A stretch of DNA of 64,000 bases from Mercenaria mercenaria (GCF_021730395.1 NC_069363.1:57531001-57595000); one strand, 5' to 3'; shown: positions 33,414 through 45,389, counted from the first letter of the stretch. A program made the numbers and translations. The notes: generated by a model not told the origin, from the sequence alone.

Positions 33414-34668
33414 TAGAATAGATTATTTTGTTTCCACAAATATGGATCTGGCTCTGCTGAATAAAGTGCATAGAACAGATGATTCTCTTGTTGCTAACCT
33501 GTCGTATAGTGCAGTTGGTGAATTAGAAGAAATAGGAATATGTTAGGTCAAGAAAAGTTGACAGTGATGGAGGTGGGACTCTGCTAAACTGCAAAATGTT
33601 TGTGAATGTCCCTCAAGAAAACCAGGTATGTTGATGGTGGAATGAGAATATTAGGTACTTCAAACGTTGATATCAAACTTGAAAGGCTTAGTGTATTTGG
33701 ATCACAACATTAGTCTCTTCTTGTATGTCAATCTGTTCATGTAATGAAAGATATAAGCAAGTGCAAGAGGCAAAGCAGAATAAACGTTGTAGTAAAATTA
33801 CTTTTATGAAATTTAAAACCTTGTAAAGTATTTAAGCTGACAAAGATTACACATTCTTTAAGAGTACAATGAAACCAAACTTTTTGATAGCACTGCTTTT
33901 TAGTTGGGGTTTAAGTCACATCGAATAATTTTGGTCACATGACGATTTTTCAGCATTAATGGCGAATGGCGACATCAGATTCCTTTTCGCGCATTATTTC
34001 AGGCACGGCAAGCAAGTGAGTAGAATCACTGACCAACTGTAATTCAACTAGATGGCTTTCTTATATGACCACCCAATATGACCCCAGACCGAAAGAGGTT
34101 GGGGACAAGTTATTCAAAGTTACCAACCTTAACCCAGTCGGCCACATAGCCCCAATTTTCCAGTAGTATCTGTATTTTTTGAAAACATTGTTCCTGATCG
34201 ACTTTTAGTCAGAAACATTTGGTTTCTTATAATAATCCCTATCCAAACTAAAATCGAAAAACTAAAAGTGATATTTAGAGATAAAAACAGAAATTAAACA
34301 CATTTGAGGTTGACCGTCAATTCGTGCCGTCCAAAATGTGTTTACTAATTGTTGATAAAAATTGCTTCCTTCATGTATCTAACTGATTATCTTTATAGTT
34401 CCCCATAATGATATTCAATAATTGCATGTACACCCCACTCGTAAAACGACTACACAAACGTCTAAAACCTTTGATATTTTACATCAGTTGACGTTACAAT
34501 ACAACAAAAGCGATAAGAATAAATAAATCCTAATGTCTATTCTTATTTGGTCATATGAGGTTTAAATCGAATTCATATACAAGCTATTGGTAAAGTGTTG
34601 TATTTCAGATCAGGAAGACCGGAAGCATGGAGGTTTTTTAACATCCAGTTGGCGTTCTTAGATTTTTT
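33414..34668. other. Unassigned spacer
   Basis: No supportable gene. The stretch at 33430-33680 has slightly more balanced composition but many stops in all frames. Confidence 0.45.
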
Positions 34669-34946
34669 TATTTTGTTTTGTTTTTGTTTGAGTTTAACAT
34701 CGCAACGACACAATTATAGGTCATATGGCATCTTTCCAGCTCTGATGGTGGAGGAAGACCTTAGGTGTCCCTCCGTGCATTATTTCATCACAGGCAGGCA
34801 TCTAGGTAGAACCACTATCTTCCGTAAGCCAGCTGGATGGCTTCCTCACATGAAGAATTCAACGCCCCGTATGAGGCTCGAATCCACATCAGTGAGGGGC
34901 AATTGATTCGAAGTTGTCGACCTTAACCACTCGCCTACGGAGACAT
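34669..34946 (-). mobile_element. SINE family B, copy 1
   Basis: On the minus strand the element starts with a tRNA-like head (CTCCGTAGGCGAGTGGTTAA, box A region). The body contains GAGGAAGCCATCCAGCTGG, CTTACGGAAGATAGTGG and TCCTCCACCATCAGAGCTGG, and ends in a T/A-rich tail. It is more diverged than the copies at 37478 and 38426. The central domain may be one of the conserved SINE core domains reported in bivalves (V-SINE or MetaSINE), an identification I cannot verify here. Confidence 0.78.
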
Positions 34947-35211
34947 CAATTCTTTTTATATTAATAAGAGCAAGTAACACCTATAAAAAGGCAACTATGA
35001 AACAAATCCTTAATACGTGGACTGAAATACTAGAATGAAATTTTACGGATATGTTTTCTTTACAGACCGAGTCATTTTAGAAAATTCGAATGCTTTCGCT
35101 TTCAATAAAATTGTAATATTTTCTTTTATTTCCGTGAAACAAACAGACTTAGCTGTTATGTTTTGTTGCGCTATGTTCTTTGTAAGGATATTCTCCAATT
35201 CAGCCTCTTCT

Positions 35212-35272
35212 CGGCGATATGACCTTTTGGTGTCGATTCGTCGTAGAATCCAACTCATTCACCCATTTTTGT
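35212..35272 (+). repeat. SINE 3'-tail fragment
   Basis: CGGCGATATGACCTTTTGG, then GATTCGTCGTAGAATCCAAC and CATTCACC. Related to 6042-6106. Confidence 0.55.
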
Positions 35273-35689
35273 ATTTTTCTTAAAATTCAAAACTGTTTTC
35301 ATTTGAAGCAACCGATACTGCAAACGCTAATAAGTGCGAATACGTAAATAAAAATAATTTAATGTGCGAGAAACTAGAGTTTTCCCAAGTATACTAACAG
35401 TGCATGTGCTCTACTAACTGCACTAAAAGCCAGTATTAGCAGGATCAAATCATATATTATTTTATCCAGGTTTAAGATTTAAGGACCATCTCATGTTTGT
35501 ATGATCAAGAAAACAACTTGAAATCCCGAAACTCGGAAACATTGTATTCGAGCGATTGGTCGACATTTGATAAAGAATAATGTAAAGTGAAAATCAGAAA
35601 GCTGTATTAGAGGAGATTCTTGCTGGTTCATATAGTTTTAAAGATCTCAGTGTATGAAATTTCGGGCAAAGTCCAGAATGAAAATGTTA

Positions 35690-35761
35690 TAGCAGAGCGA
35701 GGTTTCGATCCTCGGACCTCTGGGTTATGGGCCCAGCACGCTTCCACTGCGCCACTCTGCT
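35690..35761 (-). tRNA. Initiator tRNA-Met (CAT), intact
   Basis: The 72-nt sequence is identical to the copy at 31999-32070, including CAT anticodon, A54/A60 T loop and A1:U72. A TTTT run follows its 3' end. The upstream block (GATTACATTCTGTTGCATCA on the plus strand) lies about 45-70 bp to the right, as at other copies. It probably contributes functional initiator tRNA. Confidence 0.96.
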
Positions 35762-35939
35762 CTTACTTTTTTGTTCCAAATCACATAATATGATATTTGA
35801 AATGATTACATTCTGTTGCATCAGAAAATATCTTAAAAGGTTTGATCACACGAAACAACTTAAAAAGCTGTAAACTGGTAACAGATACATTTCTATGCTC
35901 ATGCTAAACACTAGAAGAAAAAGCACGACGACATCTCAA

Positions 35940-36585
35940 AATCTCACAAGATAACAAACAACGCTGTAAGTCCAGTTTCTCTTGCAGAATTTCAGAAGTT
36001 AAAATCATCAGTTGATTCTTTGACTAAAACCATTAACGGTATGAAATCAGAGAATGTGTCTCTCATTTTGATAAATCAAAGACTGAAAGGCTTTAATGAA
36101 CACTTGCAGAATGAACTTTCTATCAATCAATCAATCAAAATTAAGGGATCTGCGAGAAACATATGAAATCAATTCACTAAAAGAATAGTTAGCGGTCGCA
36201 ACCCCAAAACTTGGGAAAATGGATAGAATTATCAAAGAAGTTAAGAAACTGAATGATGATTATGAAAAACTGAGACTTATGCAAAACGAGAAGGCTAATC
36301 AAGTAATGGTTATTGATATAATCAATCAAAAACGATCAAATAGATGACCTTAAAGCTGAAAACAACAGTTTGAAAAATGAACTTGCGCAATTTAAAAAAC
36401 AAACCAAAAATCAGCCTCACAATAGAGGAAATCAACGTATTCAGCATGTGCGTAAGGAAAACCCGCATCACGATCCCTCGGATGCCCAATGCAGGGTGTG
36501 GTTCCCAATGGCACAGAGGTGGCCAATCCTATCGTGGACGAGGTCAAGGAAAGAGAGGTCAATGCTGGCGCAATGAACGCTACTG
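35940..36585 (+). pseudogene. Broken coiled-coil/RGG coding remnant, origin unknown
   Basis: Reading the plus strand gives long stretches of charged heptad-like protein (FQKLKSSVDSLTKTINGMK, KEVKKLNDDYEKLRLMQNEK, DDLKAENNSLKNELAQFKK). These are followed by a basic glycine-rich end (HRGGQSYRGRGQGKRGQ). Coiled coil followed by an RGG-like tail fits an RNA-binding or Gag/ORF1-like protein, but I recognise no family. It is broken by several reading-frame interruptions and has no promoter or partner genes. It may be a retrocopy or a fossil element fragment inside the tRNA array. Confidence 0.45.
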
Positions 36586-36693
36586 AAATTGTTTACAAAA
36601 AGAAGACAGCAACATTAATGCATTATTTAGTGAATGGTGTTTATGCTTTTTAACTAATTCGGTGCTTAATATTCACAATGAATTTCAGTAAAG

Positions 36694-36925
36694 CTGGCGC
36701 ACCATAAACCGGTTAAGCTCCCCAGTAGTGTATTTTTTTGCCACTGACCGTTCCAAGGCGGTGCTCCACTGTGTTCCTTTATTTTGTTCGTTTTGCCGTC
36801 GTGTGTTTGCTTTGTACGCGAGTGTGTGTGTTGGTGGTGTGTACGTCGGCGTGCTGTGGGTTTCGTTTTGGGGAGGCTTTTGGAACATGGCTTTCCCTGT
36901 TTGATATCTGTCCTTGTTTTTTAAG
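36694..36925 (+). repeat. GT-rich interspersed repeat family, copy 4
   Basis: Starts GCGCACCATAAACCGG, carries GTTCCAAGGCGGTGC and GTGTGTGTTGGTGGTGTG, and ends near TTTCCCTGTTTGATAT. Confidence 0.8.
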
Positions 36926-37463
36926 GTAAAAAATATTTAATTTGGTTAACTGGTAGTTACATGTATATGCAAGGTAAGCTGGGCTGGGTAATCGTCATAG
37001 CCACATTTCAGGAGTGAAATAATTTTGAAGGAGGCAGAAGTGTTGTGCAGTTGAAAATCAGTATAATTCTTTAAAAAATCTGAATGAAAATGCATACTAT
37101 GAAGTTTCAACACATAAAATTAATAACTTCTGTAAGTGTAAAACGGCCAAATCTACAAAAAATGTAAAATATCTAAATATGTTTACGTTGCAATTCTTTC
37201 ATGTTTTCATAAAAGATGTCAAAAAATATTATTATGTAAACTTTGACATATCATAGCATTTTTTCTTCTTTGTTCAGTCAGAATGTGCTAAATGTTTTTT
37301 GATTATTTAAGTGATTAAGTCAAATTAAGCTGTTTCGATGTAATTAGCTGTAAGAGGTTATGACTTTAAGTAATATTTAATACAATGTTGCCATGTTACC
37401 CTATTTTCCTCTTTAAATATGATTGGTTATTCTGTTGTTTTAGTTACAAAACGATTTCAGTTT
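36926..37463. other. Unassigned spacer
   Basis: AT-rich; nothing recognised. Confidence 0.5.
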
Positions 37464-37769
37464 TATTGGTCAATGAATTTATTTATTTATTTTGTTGGGT
37501 TTAACGTCGCACCGACACAATTATGAGTTATATGTCGACTTTCCAGCTTTGATGGCGGAGGAAGACCCCAGGTGCCACTCCGTGCATTATTTCATCACGG
37601 GCGGATACCTGGGTAGAACCACCAACCTTCCGTAAGCCAGCTAGATGACTTCCTCACATGTAGAATTCAACGCCCCGAGTGAGGCTCGAGCCCACATCGA
37701 TGAGGGGCAAGTGATTTGAAGTCAGCGACCTTAACCACTCGGCCACGGAGGCCCCTATTGGTCAATGAA
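37464..37769 (-). mobile_element. SINE family B, copy 2, with 14-bp target duplication
   Basis: The body at 37478-37755 is flanked by perfect direct repeats TATTGGTCAATGAA (37464-37477 and 37756-37769). On the minus strand the head reads GGGGCCTCCGTGGCCGAGTG with box A TGGCCGAGTGG and box-B region GGGCTCGAGCC, as in a long-variable-arm tRNA (Leu/Ser type). The body runs to GACGTTAAACCC and an (ATTT)n-type tail. The intact target duplication marks LINE-mediated retroposition. Confidence 0.93.
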
Positions 37770-38416
37770 AAATATATCACTCTGAGATTTGGTAAAATGC
37801 AGAATAGATTTGGATTTCCAAGTCCTAACACTGTGTGGTTCCCCACTAGAAATAATTTGATACTGTTTAAATATATGTACTTTAGTTGTTAATGTCAGGA
37901 TAACCTTTGAGAAACTTGTTATTTATTACGTTGCGTGGTTCTCCACGAGCAGTAATATTAAAAGTACAAAACGGAACGTTGTGTCAGCGATTTATTTCAC
38001 AAACAGGTAGTGTCAGCATTATGGCATTACAATCGTCTAAATGCACTTGCTCAACAAGGCGGGGTTAAATTAGTATCAGTACGTTGTAACAACACTGCGC
38101 ACCCCATGACTGGTACTACTGCGCACCCCAGGACTAGTACTTAGTTTAACGAATATATTCATACTCTAAACAATCTAGTAGGGGATCAAGAGTGCTATGG
38201 ATATATAAAACAGTAGTTCGGTGTTACTGTAAGTATATATGATTACGCATTTACGCTATCCATTATATTTATCTGGGAAAATGTTAAAAACTGCTACCTA
38301 GTGACCTTACAAATATGAATTTAAGATATTCTAATTCGTTTGATAAGGAACACCAGACAAACAAAAAGTGTTAAACAATATATTAGTATGAAAATCAAGA
38401 CCATCGTATACTATAT
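37770..38416. other. Unassigned spacer
   Basis: A short near-repeat (ACTGCGCACCCCATGACTGG and ACTGCGCACCCCAGGACTAG) occurs in tandem at about 38093-38140. Otherwise nothing is recognised. Confidence 0.45.
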
Positions 38417-38715
38417 ATAACTGGATAATTATTTATTTATTTTGTTGGGTTTAACGTCGCACTGACAAAATTATGTCATATAGCGACTTTCCATCTTTGA
38501 TGGTGGAGGAAGACCCCAGGTGCCCCTCAGTGCATTTTTTCATCACGGGAGGGCACCTGGGTAGAACCACCAACCTTCCGTAAGCCAGCTGGATGGCTTC
38601 CTCACATGAAGAATTCAACGCCCCGATTGAGGCTCAAACCCACATCGATGAGGGGCAAGTGATTTGAAGTCAGCGACCTTAACCCCCCGGCTACGGAGGC
38701 CCCCTCATAACTGGA
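38417..38715 (-). mobile_element. SINE family B, copy 3, with 9-bp target duplication
   Basis: The body at 38426-38706 is flanked by ATAACTGGA (38417-38425 and 38707-38715). It is very similar to the copy at 37478. The tRNA head has drifted (CCGGGGGGTTAAGG in place of CCGAGTGGTTAAGG). Confidence 0.9.
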
Positions 38716-38765
38716 GAAAGTTAACAGTAGTATAGTGTGTTGAACTATACTATTCCAAAAAAACA

Positions 38766-38935
38766 AAGACATATATCAAACAGGGAATGCCACGTACCAA
38801 AAACGCAGCCTCCCCAAAATGAAACCTACAGCACGCAGACGTGCACACCACAAACACACACACACATACACATACACGCACACACACAAAGCCAACACAT
38901 GAGGACAAAACGAACGAACAAAGTAGCGTGACGAC
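38766..38935 (-). repeat. GT-rich interspersed repeat family, copy 5 (inverted)
   Basis: On the plus strand it appears as the complement: AAACAGGGAATGCCACG, CAGCCTCCCCAAAATG, then a CA-rich run and GAGGACAAAACGAACGAAC. It lacks the distal (start) part of the repeat. Confidence 0.78.
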
Positions 38936-39269
38936 AGAGGCGGTTGCACGTAACAAGGCGTGAAGTGAAAAACTTAAACTATGCTACTGGTACTAATATC
39001 TTATTTCAATTGCAAAAAAAAAACAAGAAAGCGAACATTATCTTTGTCACAAAAAAAAATAATTTTAAGGATGTCGAAAAAATAATCCCTATAATAAGAA
39101 CATTTCCCTTTCAATATCCGAGTGACATTCTCCATAATTGCAGATAAAAGGTAATGTAAACCAAACATCAGAAAGCTCTATTAAAGAGGAATTTCATGCT
39201 GAGTGATTTAGTTTTAAAGTGCTGATGCCAGTGTAACATCCGCACTTAGCCCGTTAATAAATATGTTTA

Positions 39270-39328
39270 TGACAGAGCGAATTTCAATCGGTTATAGGCC
39301 CAGCACGCTTATATTGCGTCACTCTGCT
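39270..39328 (-). pseudogene. Initiator tRNA-Met pseudogene (internal deletion)
   Basis: Acceptor and T-arm remnants (GACAGAGCGAATTTCAATC) are followed directly by GGTTATAGGCCCAGCACG. About 13 nt of T stem, variable loop and anticodon stem are lost, and the D arm is mutated (TTATATTGCGTC). The surrounding unit flank, including TTTTGTTGCATTAG at about 39380, is still recognisable. Confidence 0.9.
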
Positions 39329-39590
39329 CTACGCATATTTGAATAGAATTAAATAACATGGTTTGAAATGATTACATTTTGTTGCATTAGAAAAAATCTA
39401 AAAACTGTAAACTACAACAGGAAAACATCGAATGTATTCGATATTGTCCAAAACGGTCGCCCCCTTTATTTACACAAATTCCTATCAAATTCTGACAATT
39501 GGTGCCTGTGTAAGAAATTCCGAGATTCCGGACTAAAACAGAAAAAAAGGTCGCTCAACACGATAAAACTGACGAAAATGTTACAGGCTC

Positions 39591-39666
39591 GGTTTGACTG
39601 AGCCTGTTCACGGACGGTAGTGGAAATGGATGCTACCGTGCACGCTCACTAGCCCCGGGTTGGGCA
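39591..39666 (+). repeat. ~76-bp dispersed repeat with internal hairpin, copy 2
   Basis: Matches 17261-17336: GGTTTGACTGAGCCTGTTCA, GGACGGTAGTGG, GCTACCGTGCACG, TAGCCCCGGGTTGG. Confidence 0.7.
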
Positions 39667-41430
39667 GAACTCAACATTTACACATGCTACAAGTACAAAT
39701 CAAAGCGCTCAAAGCGCTGATGGTGGCTGCTAATCAATGTTTAAAATATTACAAAGAAAGCGACAACTGAGGAATTTTTTTTTTTGCATTTTTTTTTAAT
39801 ATTCGGCTTTGGTTTCAAAATTAATATCTTATATTGTACATTTGCTGAAGGAAGATTATCCGTGAGGGAATATTATTTAGAAAACATACATGTCTTTGAT
39901 TCTCACGGCAGGTCACATCGCAAACAATATCGAATGAATTTTAACTGAATGTTCTTTTATTTTTGTTCACTCTCGTATTGCTAAGCATGTTTTAGTACAT
40001 ATTGTTCTTGATATAACGATGAACTGTACCTGTTCAAGTTATATCCATAAATTACTGTCCTGTTCATAAATCATCTAACTAAATTTGCGCTAATTAGTGT
40101 TAATTGGCAGTATCAACGCCTGAGGAAATCCATATCACTGCTGATTATCGATTTTCTATAAATAGCCTAATTAATATGTGGTCATATTTTTGCGTGCTTG
40201 AAACGAAAACGAGACAATGCAGTCGAAAATTCAGTAACATTCTTAGATCACTAGGGTTCGTTAATATAATATCTTACAATTTGATAGCTATGACGAACAT
40301 TTAAGTTTGTTCTGACATATTTGAAAAGTGTTACAACTTGCTGGAAAAGCTATCAGAGGTACAAACTGGTATTGTCTATGGACCGGAAATGTTTGGAATT
40401 TTTTCCGTTGAAATTCCGTTTCTATTTTTAGCCGCGGATTATTGCTAGCAGAAGTCATTGTTCTTTATCAAATAAAGCCTTAAATTTCGGGAGTTATACA
40501 TGTGACACTGCGGTTAGGAAACATTTTTGAATTGTCAGTCATGATTCCCAGGCTAGGTTTCTATATATATAAGCTGCTTTTTCTACGTTATAAGCTACGT
40601 GACCTCTGGGGCAGTACTATGCAATAGCTAATCAATATCATCGCTCCAGTTCAGGTGACATGAGGTCACCGTTTATTCACGTGACCATAAATTTGCATGT
40701 TTGTATTCATACACGTGATTGTTTTAATTAAAACGTTGACTTCAGTTTGTATTGATTTTAGTCTCCGAATTTACATTAAAAATGGTATTAAGGCATATAT
40801 TGTAGCTTTGCATATTCTGCACGTTGTGTAGATAATTGTTTACCTGGAAAGCTTGGAACTATTTCTGGTTGTGTTGTTAGGATGGTCTTAAGAACTGACA
40901 AGATTTCTCAAACTGAGTATTCTTTTTGACACTGGTGGCAGCAGCCACCAAAAACAATTTAGAGATATCCGCAGATGTGTTCATACGGCGGTGCACATGG
41001 AATCTTCAATGATACACTAGACAAGTGTGTAATTCCATGAAAAGCGGCGTATGGTCCCCAGTTAAAATAATGGGTTTGCCCTAAACGAGAAAACAATGGG
41101 TATGAACAAACTGGAATGTAGAAAGGGGATCTGAGGTTATGGAGCCTGCATATCACAGAAACTGCCAAAAGACAAAATTAAAAAACAGGCACCATATCCA
41201 AGGTGTGATTATACAATACCTAATTTGAAAGCTATGAAAGCGGGAATATTAGAACCACCCCGGCCGAAATGTTCAAGCCCGAAATGTTCAAGCTGAGAAA
41301 CTAAACAGTACCAGTAACACGACGTAAAGGTCGTGCTGAACGATCTGAGAATATCAAAATATAACAGCCCTGATTGTATGTACGGGGAGACTTTTTACGG
41401 CCGTCGTACGGCACAAACAGCCCGGTAATA
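39667..41430. other. Unassigned spacer
   Basis: No gene recognised. The stretch at about 40925-41300 is less AT-rich and may be a decayed coding remnant, but I could not assign it to any family. Confidence 0.4.
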
Positions 41431-41438
41431 AAATGTTA

Positions 41439-41486
41439 TAGCAGAGCGAGGTTTCAATTCTCAGACCTCTGGGTTATGGGTCCAGC
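41439..41486 (-). pseudogene. Initiator tRNA-Met pseudogene (5' half lost)
   Basis: It retains the 3' half (acceptor strand, T arm with ATTGAAA, variable loop, anticodon region CCCATAA) and stops at TCCAGC. The D arm and 5' acceptor strand are missing. Confidence 0.88.
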
Positions 41487-41699
41487 TTTGTGTACATCTT
41501 AACAACCTAAAATAGTTTACTTTCAATTTATTTCAACACTTTATTATTGTATCAGAACATATATAAATCAGCCTTAATAACACGAGGATGGCTACTTGAC
41601 AGTTCTAACTTGATTGACGTAGCACTGTTACATTCATATCAAAACAAAGAAGTCCATTAAGGGGAAAAACAGAAAAGGTACGGAAATAAAGTTGGGAAT

Positions 41700-41950
41700 G
41701 TGTGTTTGTTCATACTTGCACTAAATACACATTCATACATTTTGTTCCGTAATGTCAATAGAGTAACGATCCTACTGATACAGATTACCCAATCATACAG
41801 TCTGTTACGTAATGTTATGAGAAAAACAGTCATGCTGACGCATGTTACACAATCATGCGTATTTTCCATCATGCCATTAGAAAAGCAATACTACTTAAAA
41901 AGGTTACGTATTTATACGGTCTGTTCCGTAATGTCAGGTGGCAGAAAACA
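41700..41950. repeat. ~60-bp satellite block of the tRNA unit
   Basis: About four imperfect units share the pattern GATTACNCATTCATACAGT, then TGTTCCGTAATGTCAGGAG and AACAGTCATACTGACGCA. The same block recurs at 45390, 53490, 55080, 57720 and 63460, each time between a tRNA gene and the third tRNA-like copy. Confidence 0.85.
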
Positions 41951-42009
41951 GTCAAGAGTCCTAATTTTCAGAGTACGGACTGTCAGACGGTAAATATAAA
42001 TTTTCGTTA

Positions 42010-42081
42010 AAGCAGATCGAGGTTCCGATCCCTTGACCTCTTGGTTATCGGCCCAGCACGCTTCCAGTGCGCCACTCTGTT
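42010..42081 (-). pseudogene. tRNA-like copy, initiator scaffold with GAT loop
   Basis: This full-length tRNA-like sequence occupies the third position of the unit, right of the satellite. The anticodon loop is CCGATAA instead of CCCATAA. The T stem, T loop (ATCGGAA) and acceptor (ACAGAGT, GATCTGCT) have several mismatches. It is probably a pseudogene. Confidence 0.82.
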
Positions 42082-42428
42082 GCCATTCTCTTGAAGTTTT
42101 CGGATTAAATGTGATATCAGATGCTTAAATTGTACGTGTTACATTAACATAGATGAAGACTTCAGGACCGGGCTTAAGTTAAATGTATTCAACACTGTCT
42201 AAACAATTTCTCCCCTTTATCTGGAACGGAAGTACTTGAAATAAGATCAGGTAAATTAGTCAGTACTTTTTAAAAAAATGTACACCATTGATCTCATATT
42301 TACTTTAACGAATAAATTCGTACCCTAAAAACAATAGAAGATGCAGAGTGTTATGGATATAATTATGTAGTAGTTGGAATATCGACACTGATTGCGCATT
42401 CATGCAGTCCACTACATTTATATTCATA

Positions 42429-42665
42429 TGAGCCGTGCCATGAGAAAACCAACATAGTGGGTATGCGACCAGCAAGGATCCAGACCAGCCTGCGCATCCG
42501 CGCAGTCTGGTCAGGATCCATGCTGTTCGCTAACGGTTTCTCTAATTGTAACAGGCTTTGAAAGCGAACAGCATGGATCCTGACCAGACTGCGCGGATGC
42601 GCAGGCTGGTCTGGATCCTTGCTGGTCGCATACCCACTATGTTGGTTTTCTCATGGCACGGCTCA
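42429..42665. mobile_element. Palindromic foldback MITE, copy 3 of 4
   Basis: Starts TGAGCCGTGCCATGAGAAAA and ends TTTTCTCATGGCACGGCTCA. The arms are nearly perfect complements, making this and the copy at 60234 the best preserved. Inserted within the tRNA array. Confidence 0.94.
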
Positions 42666-43011
42666 ATTATATTATGATAAAATGTTACGAATCCACAGTG
42701 TAACTTACTATTCTTACAAATTGAAAAATACGAGTTAAAGATATTCTAATTTGTTTCATCGGTAAAACATCAGACAAGCAAAAAAATAAAACAATGTATC
42801 ATTGCGACCAAACAAGTCACTTATAATGATTTTTCCAGCACAAAATTTAAGCATGAAAAAGCTCATCTTCAGAATGTCTAGAAAAAAAAGTAAAAATATT
42901 ATAGATAAAATCTGTCTCTCTGCAATTTTGGAAGCATTATATCCAAACGATTCATGCGACTGACACCAATGTACTCGAGATCCCTTACTAAGCCTTGTGA
43001 TAAAAATATTA

Positions 43012-43083
43012 TAGCAGAGCGAGGTTTCGATCCTCGGACCTCTGGGTTATGGGCCCAGCACGCTTCCACTGCGCCACTCTGCT
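43012..43083 (-). tRNA. Initiator tRNA-Met (CAT), intact
   Basis: 72 nt, identical to the consensus copy at 31999, with a TTTTT terminator (plus-strand AAAAA near 43002) just beyond the 3' end. The shared upstream block TTTTGTTGCATCAGAAAATA is at about 43132-43151. Confidence 0.97.
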
Positions 43084-44328
43084 GTCATGCTTTTTCTTAT
43101 TAATTACTATGATCTGATATATTAGTTACATTTTGTTGCATCAGAAAATATTAAAAATCCGAGATTACTTAGAGGGAGACTACAGGATCGAGATTAAGTT
43201 TATGTATTGTTGCTGTCTGAAACAGTTGCTCCCCTTTTCTAAACACAGGCACCAGGTACGCACCCTCAATCTCATTTAGTTTAACGAATAAATTGCTATA
43301 ATAACAAAAAGGAGCCTAGAAGTGTTATAGATGTATGACACTGTTTTAACGCATTCATGCAGAGTCATTAAAATTCACCCTGTTATGTTGTGATCTTACA
43401 AACTAATCAAGGAGTACTAAACCATGAGTGAAAGACTAATCAACGAGTACTAAACCATGAGTGAAAGATATTCTAATGTGTGTCATCAGGACATCAAGAA
43501 AACCCATTTAAAACAATATATTAGTATGAACAATCCAGACATATATAATACTGTTACACGGACAACATTTATCCATTTTAACAGCAAATATCAAGTGAAC
43601 ATTACCTGTGCCGCGGAAAAAGTCATCTCGCGAATGTCAAAAAAAAAGTCGAGACAAACAAAGTGTGTTCCCCTTCCATATCCGAGTGATTTGTCGACAT
43701 TTTCTCCATCATTGCAAATAAAGGATAATGTAACAAAGTTAGAAAGTCCTGCTAAAGAGGTAGACTGATGACTGATGCCAGTGTAAGAGACTCCGGACAA
43801 AGCCCGGTAAAGCAGAGCATAGAATACAAACCTAAAGGGAGACTACAGGACCGGGATTAAGTTCAATCAGACAGTAGGTCATACCGATACTGATTACGCA
43901 TTCATATAGTCCCTTACATTGAAGGGACAAAATATCAAAAATATACACTCTAACAAACTCGAGTTTACGATATTCTGAAATTCGTGTCAACAGAGATGCC
44001 AGACAAAAAGAAAACATATAGTCATACGAAAATCAAGACATATACTAAACGTACCTGGTCAACATTTACTGGTTTCAAAAGCAAACAAATATCAAAGGAA
44101 CATCACCTGTGTCACAGCAACTGTCAAGACAAATAGTCTACGTCCCAATGTTAAGTGACCATCAGACAATCAAATTCTGTACCACATAGATTTTCTAGTG
44201 ATTGATCGGCATTTTCACAATGAATGCAGATAAAATATAATGAAAATCAAATATCAAAACAATCCTATTAAAGGAAAGTTTCTTGCTAAGTGAGAGATTC
44301 TGGACTATGCCCGGTAATTAAAATGTTA

Positions 44329-44400
44329 TAGCAGAGCGAGGTTTCGATCCTCGGACCTCTGGGTTATGGGCCCAGCACGCTTCCACTGCGCCACTCTGCT
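44329..44400 (-). tRNA. Initiator tRNA-Met (CAT), intact
   Basis: 72 nt, identical to the consensus, with a TTTT terminator. The upstream block TTTTGTTGCATCATAAAAGA lies at about 44451-44470, with small changes. Confidence 0.97.
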
Positions 44401-44851
44401 CTTCGCATTTGTATTACTAATTATACTGATATGGTTTTAGATGTTTACATTTTGTTGCATCATAAAAGATATATTTTAAAAAATTATTACAAACCTAATG
44501 GGAGGCTACAGGACCGGGCTTAAGTTGAATTTAAAACATTTACTCCCCTTAATCTAAACTGGGGCATCAGGTTTAACTCGATACTGATTACGCATTCACG
44601 CAGTCCATTACTTTAAAGAGACAAAATATTAAATATCTACACTCATACAAACTCAAGAACATGGGTTTAAGATATTCTAAAATTCGTGTCAACAGAAACA
44701 TTAGACAAACAGAAAATATAAAACAATATAATCATATAAAAATCAAGACATATATATAAAGCATAATAAAACCAAATATCAAACAGCCCTTCTTGCTTGG
44801 TATCAGTGTCAGAGATTTTGGACTACCGTATGTCCAGTAATAAAAATGTTA

Positions 44852-44923
44852 TAGCAGAGCGAGGTTTCGATCCTCGGACCTCTGGGTTATGGGCCCAGCA
44901 CGCTTCCACTGCGCCACTCTGCT
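44852..44923 (-). tRNA. Initiator tRNA-Met (CAT), intact; first of a pair
   Basis: 72 nt, identical to the consensus, TTTTT terminator. Together with the copy 282 bp to the right it forms the tRNA pair of the higher-order unit. The inter-pair spacer carries the typical GAAGACTATATCACAGGATT block. Confidence 0.97.
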
Positions 44924-45133
44924 CTATGTATATTTAATTCGAACTGAAAAATAAGATTTTAAATTATTACATTTTGTTGCATCAGAAAATATTTAAAATA
45001 ATGTAAGCGTTGGAGAAGACTATATCACAGGATTGCGTTGAATTTATTGAAGACCGTCTAAAGCAGCTATATGATACTAACGACTGATGCCAGTGTAAAA
45101 GATTCCAAACTAAGTCAAATAATAAAAATGTTG

Positions 45134-45205
45134 TAGCAGAGCGAGGTTTCTATCCTCGGACCTCTGGGTTATGGGCCCAGCACGCTTCCACTGCGCCACT
45201 CTGCT
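45134..45205 (-). tRNA. Initiator tRNA-Met (CAT) with altered T loop
   Basis: Full length with all stems intact and a TTTTT terminator, but the T loop reads ATAGAAA instead of ATCGAAA. This replaces the invariant C56, which pairs with G19 in the tRNA core. It also damages box B (GGATAGAAACC), the TFIIIC site. Transcription and folding are likely reduced, so it could be an early pseudogene. Confidence 0.88.
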
Positions 45206-45389
45206 ATATGTCCATAATATTAAACCACAATTACATACTTTATATTCATAATACAGAACATATTTTGTAAATCATTCTCAATAAGGAAACAAATGAGGAA
45301 GGGGGATTTACTTGAAATACTGTCTAACTCATACCAGAAACAAAAAAGTCCATCCAGAAGCAAACAGAAAAAAATGTTAGGAGGAAAAA

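Noticed and set aside
40925-41300. Coding remnant in balanced-composition DNA
   Set aside because: Short phrases look protein-like, but no family motif is consistent across a frame.
43809-43822. Further tRNA copy at AAGCAGAGCATAG
   Set aside because: Only about 8 bp of the acceptor strand match; too little to call even a pseudogene.
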